Assembly: GCA_003242115.1 (NCBI GenBank)
Contig: QBMP01000099.1
Coordinates: 8,139 to 13,991, forward strand
Length of the DNA: 5,853 bases
DNA from: Phormidesmis priestleyi
GTDB lineage: Bacteria; Cyanobacteriota; Cyanobacteriia; Phormidesmidales; Phormidesmidaceae
Reading direction: 5' to 3'
In this document: one piece after another, positions 5,347-5,853 of the stretch
How positions within the stretch are numbered: the first letter of the stretch is position 1
Layout: each line of letters begins with the position of its first letter
Notes under the pieces: model-generated
The model's database searches: none
The model's input: the letters and a program-made list of their open reading frames with translations, nothing else
What the model was told of the DNA's origin: nothing
Made by a program: the position numbers and the translations under genes

Positions 5347-5853
5347 TCAAGCAATCTCTAGCCAAATCCAGCCTAGCATCAGCGCAACGAGCGCGCCAAT
5401 TGTGGTGTTAATGATATTGACCCAATCGTGGCTCAGCCAGCTTAGGCGCTGCTCAAGGGTTGCGCCAATTAGGCTCTCGGCTGTAGTCGCCACAAAGGCA
5501 GCGATCGCACAAATTCCAATCCCGACCAAAGGAATCAGCCAAACAGCCCAAGCCACCGCTGCTAGGGCAATGGATGCAGCGACTCCAGCTAGCGTCCCTT
5601 CTAGGCTAACAGCGCCTTCTGTGCCCCGATGAACCGGCTGTAAGGTTGTAATTAAAAAGGTGCGCTGCCCGTAGGCTTTGCCGATTTCAGTGGCAGTCGT
5701 ATCCGATAGCTTAGTGCTAAAGGAAGCCACAAACGCTAACGCTAAAAGGGATTGCCATCGGGCAATTAGCGCTGGTGAGTTTGGGTAAAGCCACGGCAGC
5801 GATAGAAAAGCGATCGCACAAATCGCGCCCGTCAAGGCCGAGCCCCACACATT
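5347..5853 (-). CDS. DUF92 membrane protein, phytyl-phosphate kinase (VTE6) family, N-terminus outside the window
   Basis: Visible are the C-terminal 168 residues of an integral membrane protein. The family signature is clear: KLSDTTATEIGKAYG at about 48-62, TEGAVSLEGTLAG at 78-90, AESLIGAT at 125-132 and NIINT at 146-150 of the visible part. Hydrophobic segments lie at about 5-21, 32-46, 87-107, 108-125 and 150-166. Established knowledge: plant VTE6 and its cyanobacterial relative phosphorylate phytyl phosphate to phytyl diphosphate, recycling chlorophyll-derived phytol into tocopherol and phylloquinone. Assigning that activity here rests on family membership only, since other DUF92 members are uncharacterised. 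The frame is open to the window end (reading NVWGSALTGA), so the GTG at 5850 is an internal valine. Roughly 80 residues are probably missing, given a usual length near 250. The next gene on the strand is the thioredoxin-like gene, probably a separate unit given the gap. Confidence 0.9.
   Translation of the reverse strand, partial: NVWGSALTGAICAIAFLSLPWLYPNSPALIARWQSLLALAFVASFSTKLSDTTATEIGKAYGQRTFLITTLQPVHRGTEGAVSLEGTLAGVAASIALAAVAWAVWLIPLVGIGICAIAAFVATTAESLIGATLEQRLSWLSHDWVNIINTTIGALVALMLGWIWLEIA

Larger units (their letters stand above)
49..5817. repeat. HIP1 octamers (GCGATCGC), eight dispersed copies
   Basis: Exact GCGATCGC occurs at 49, 548, 2132, 3861, 4181, 4367, 5501 and 5810 (first base of each). 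All eight lie inside genes. Chance expectation in this length is about 0.1. This over-represented palindrome is a known genomic signature of many cyanobacteria and is the main evidence for the taxonomic call. Confidence 0.93.

Noticed and set aside
5312..5632. Open frame of 106 codons on the + strand opposite the DUF92 gene
   Set aside because: It lies largely antisense to a well-supported membrane protein with clear family motifs; its translation has no recognisable domain.
5848..5850. GTG as start codon of the DUF92 gene
   Set aside because: The frame remains open to the window end, and the visible part lacks the N-terminal third of the family, so this codon is internal.

Overview
The window looks like ordinary cyanobacterial chromosome. 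The palindrome GCGATCGC (HIP1, typical of cyanobacteria) occurs eight times in 5.85 kb, where chance predicts far less than one. Base composition is close to balanced. The gene set also fits: a RibD, an MscS channel with a signal peptide, and a DUF92/VTE6-type membrane protein. The species cannot be named from the sequence; a filamentous or Leptolyngbya-like lineage is only a guess.

Layout. (1) 1-1101, + strand: 3' part of bioF (biotin synthesis, 7-keto-8-aminopelargonate synthase), cut by the window edge. (2) 1147-1374, +: a small four-cysteine protein of unknown function, 45 bp behind bioF, in the same frame and probably co-transcribed. (3) 1401-3242, -: a 613-residue MscS-family channel with a signal peptide, a Pro-rich linker, a periplasmic domain and five predicted membrane segments. 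It converges on the small gene. (4) 3243-3451: a divergent intergenic region crowded with short tandem duplications. (5) 3452-4549, +: ribD, the bifunctional deaminase/reductase of riboflavin synthesis. (6) 4621-4983, -: a thioredoxin-like protein with a CGIC active site, convergent with ribD. (7) 4984-5346: a 363-bp gap with no recognisable gene. (8) 5347-5853, -: C-terminal part of a DUF92 membrane protein of the phytyl-phosphate kinase (VTE6) family, cut by the window edge.

The genes do not form one pathway. They are separate housekeeping functions (biotin, riboflavin, redox, osmotic safety, prenyl/tocopherol metabolism) on alternating strands. I see no mobile element, CRISPR array, defence system or RNA gene, and no clear new system. 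The points most worth a second look are the small four-cysteine protein, the thioredoxin-like protein with His in place of the buried Asp, an in-frame 4x15-bp repeat inside bioF, and the number of short tandem duplications in both coding and non-coding DNA.
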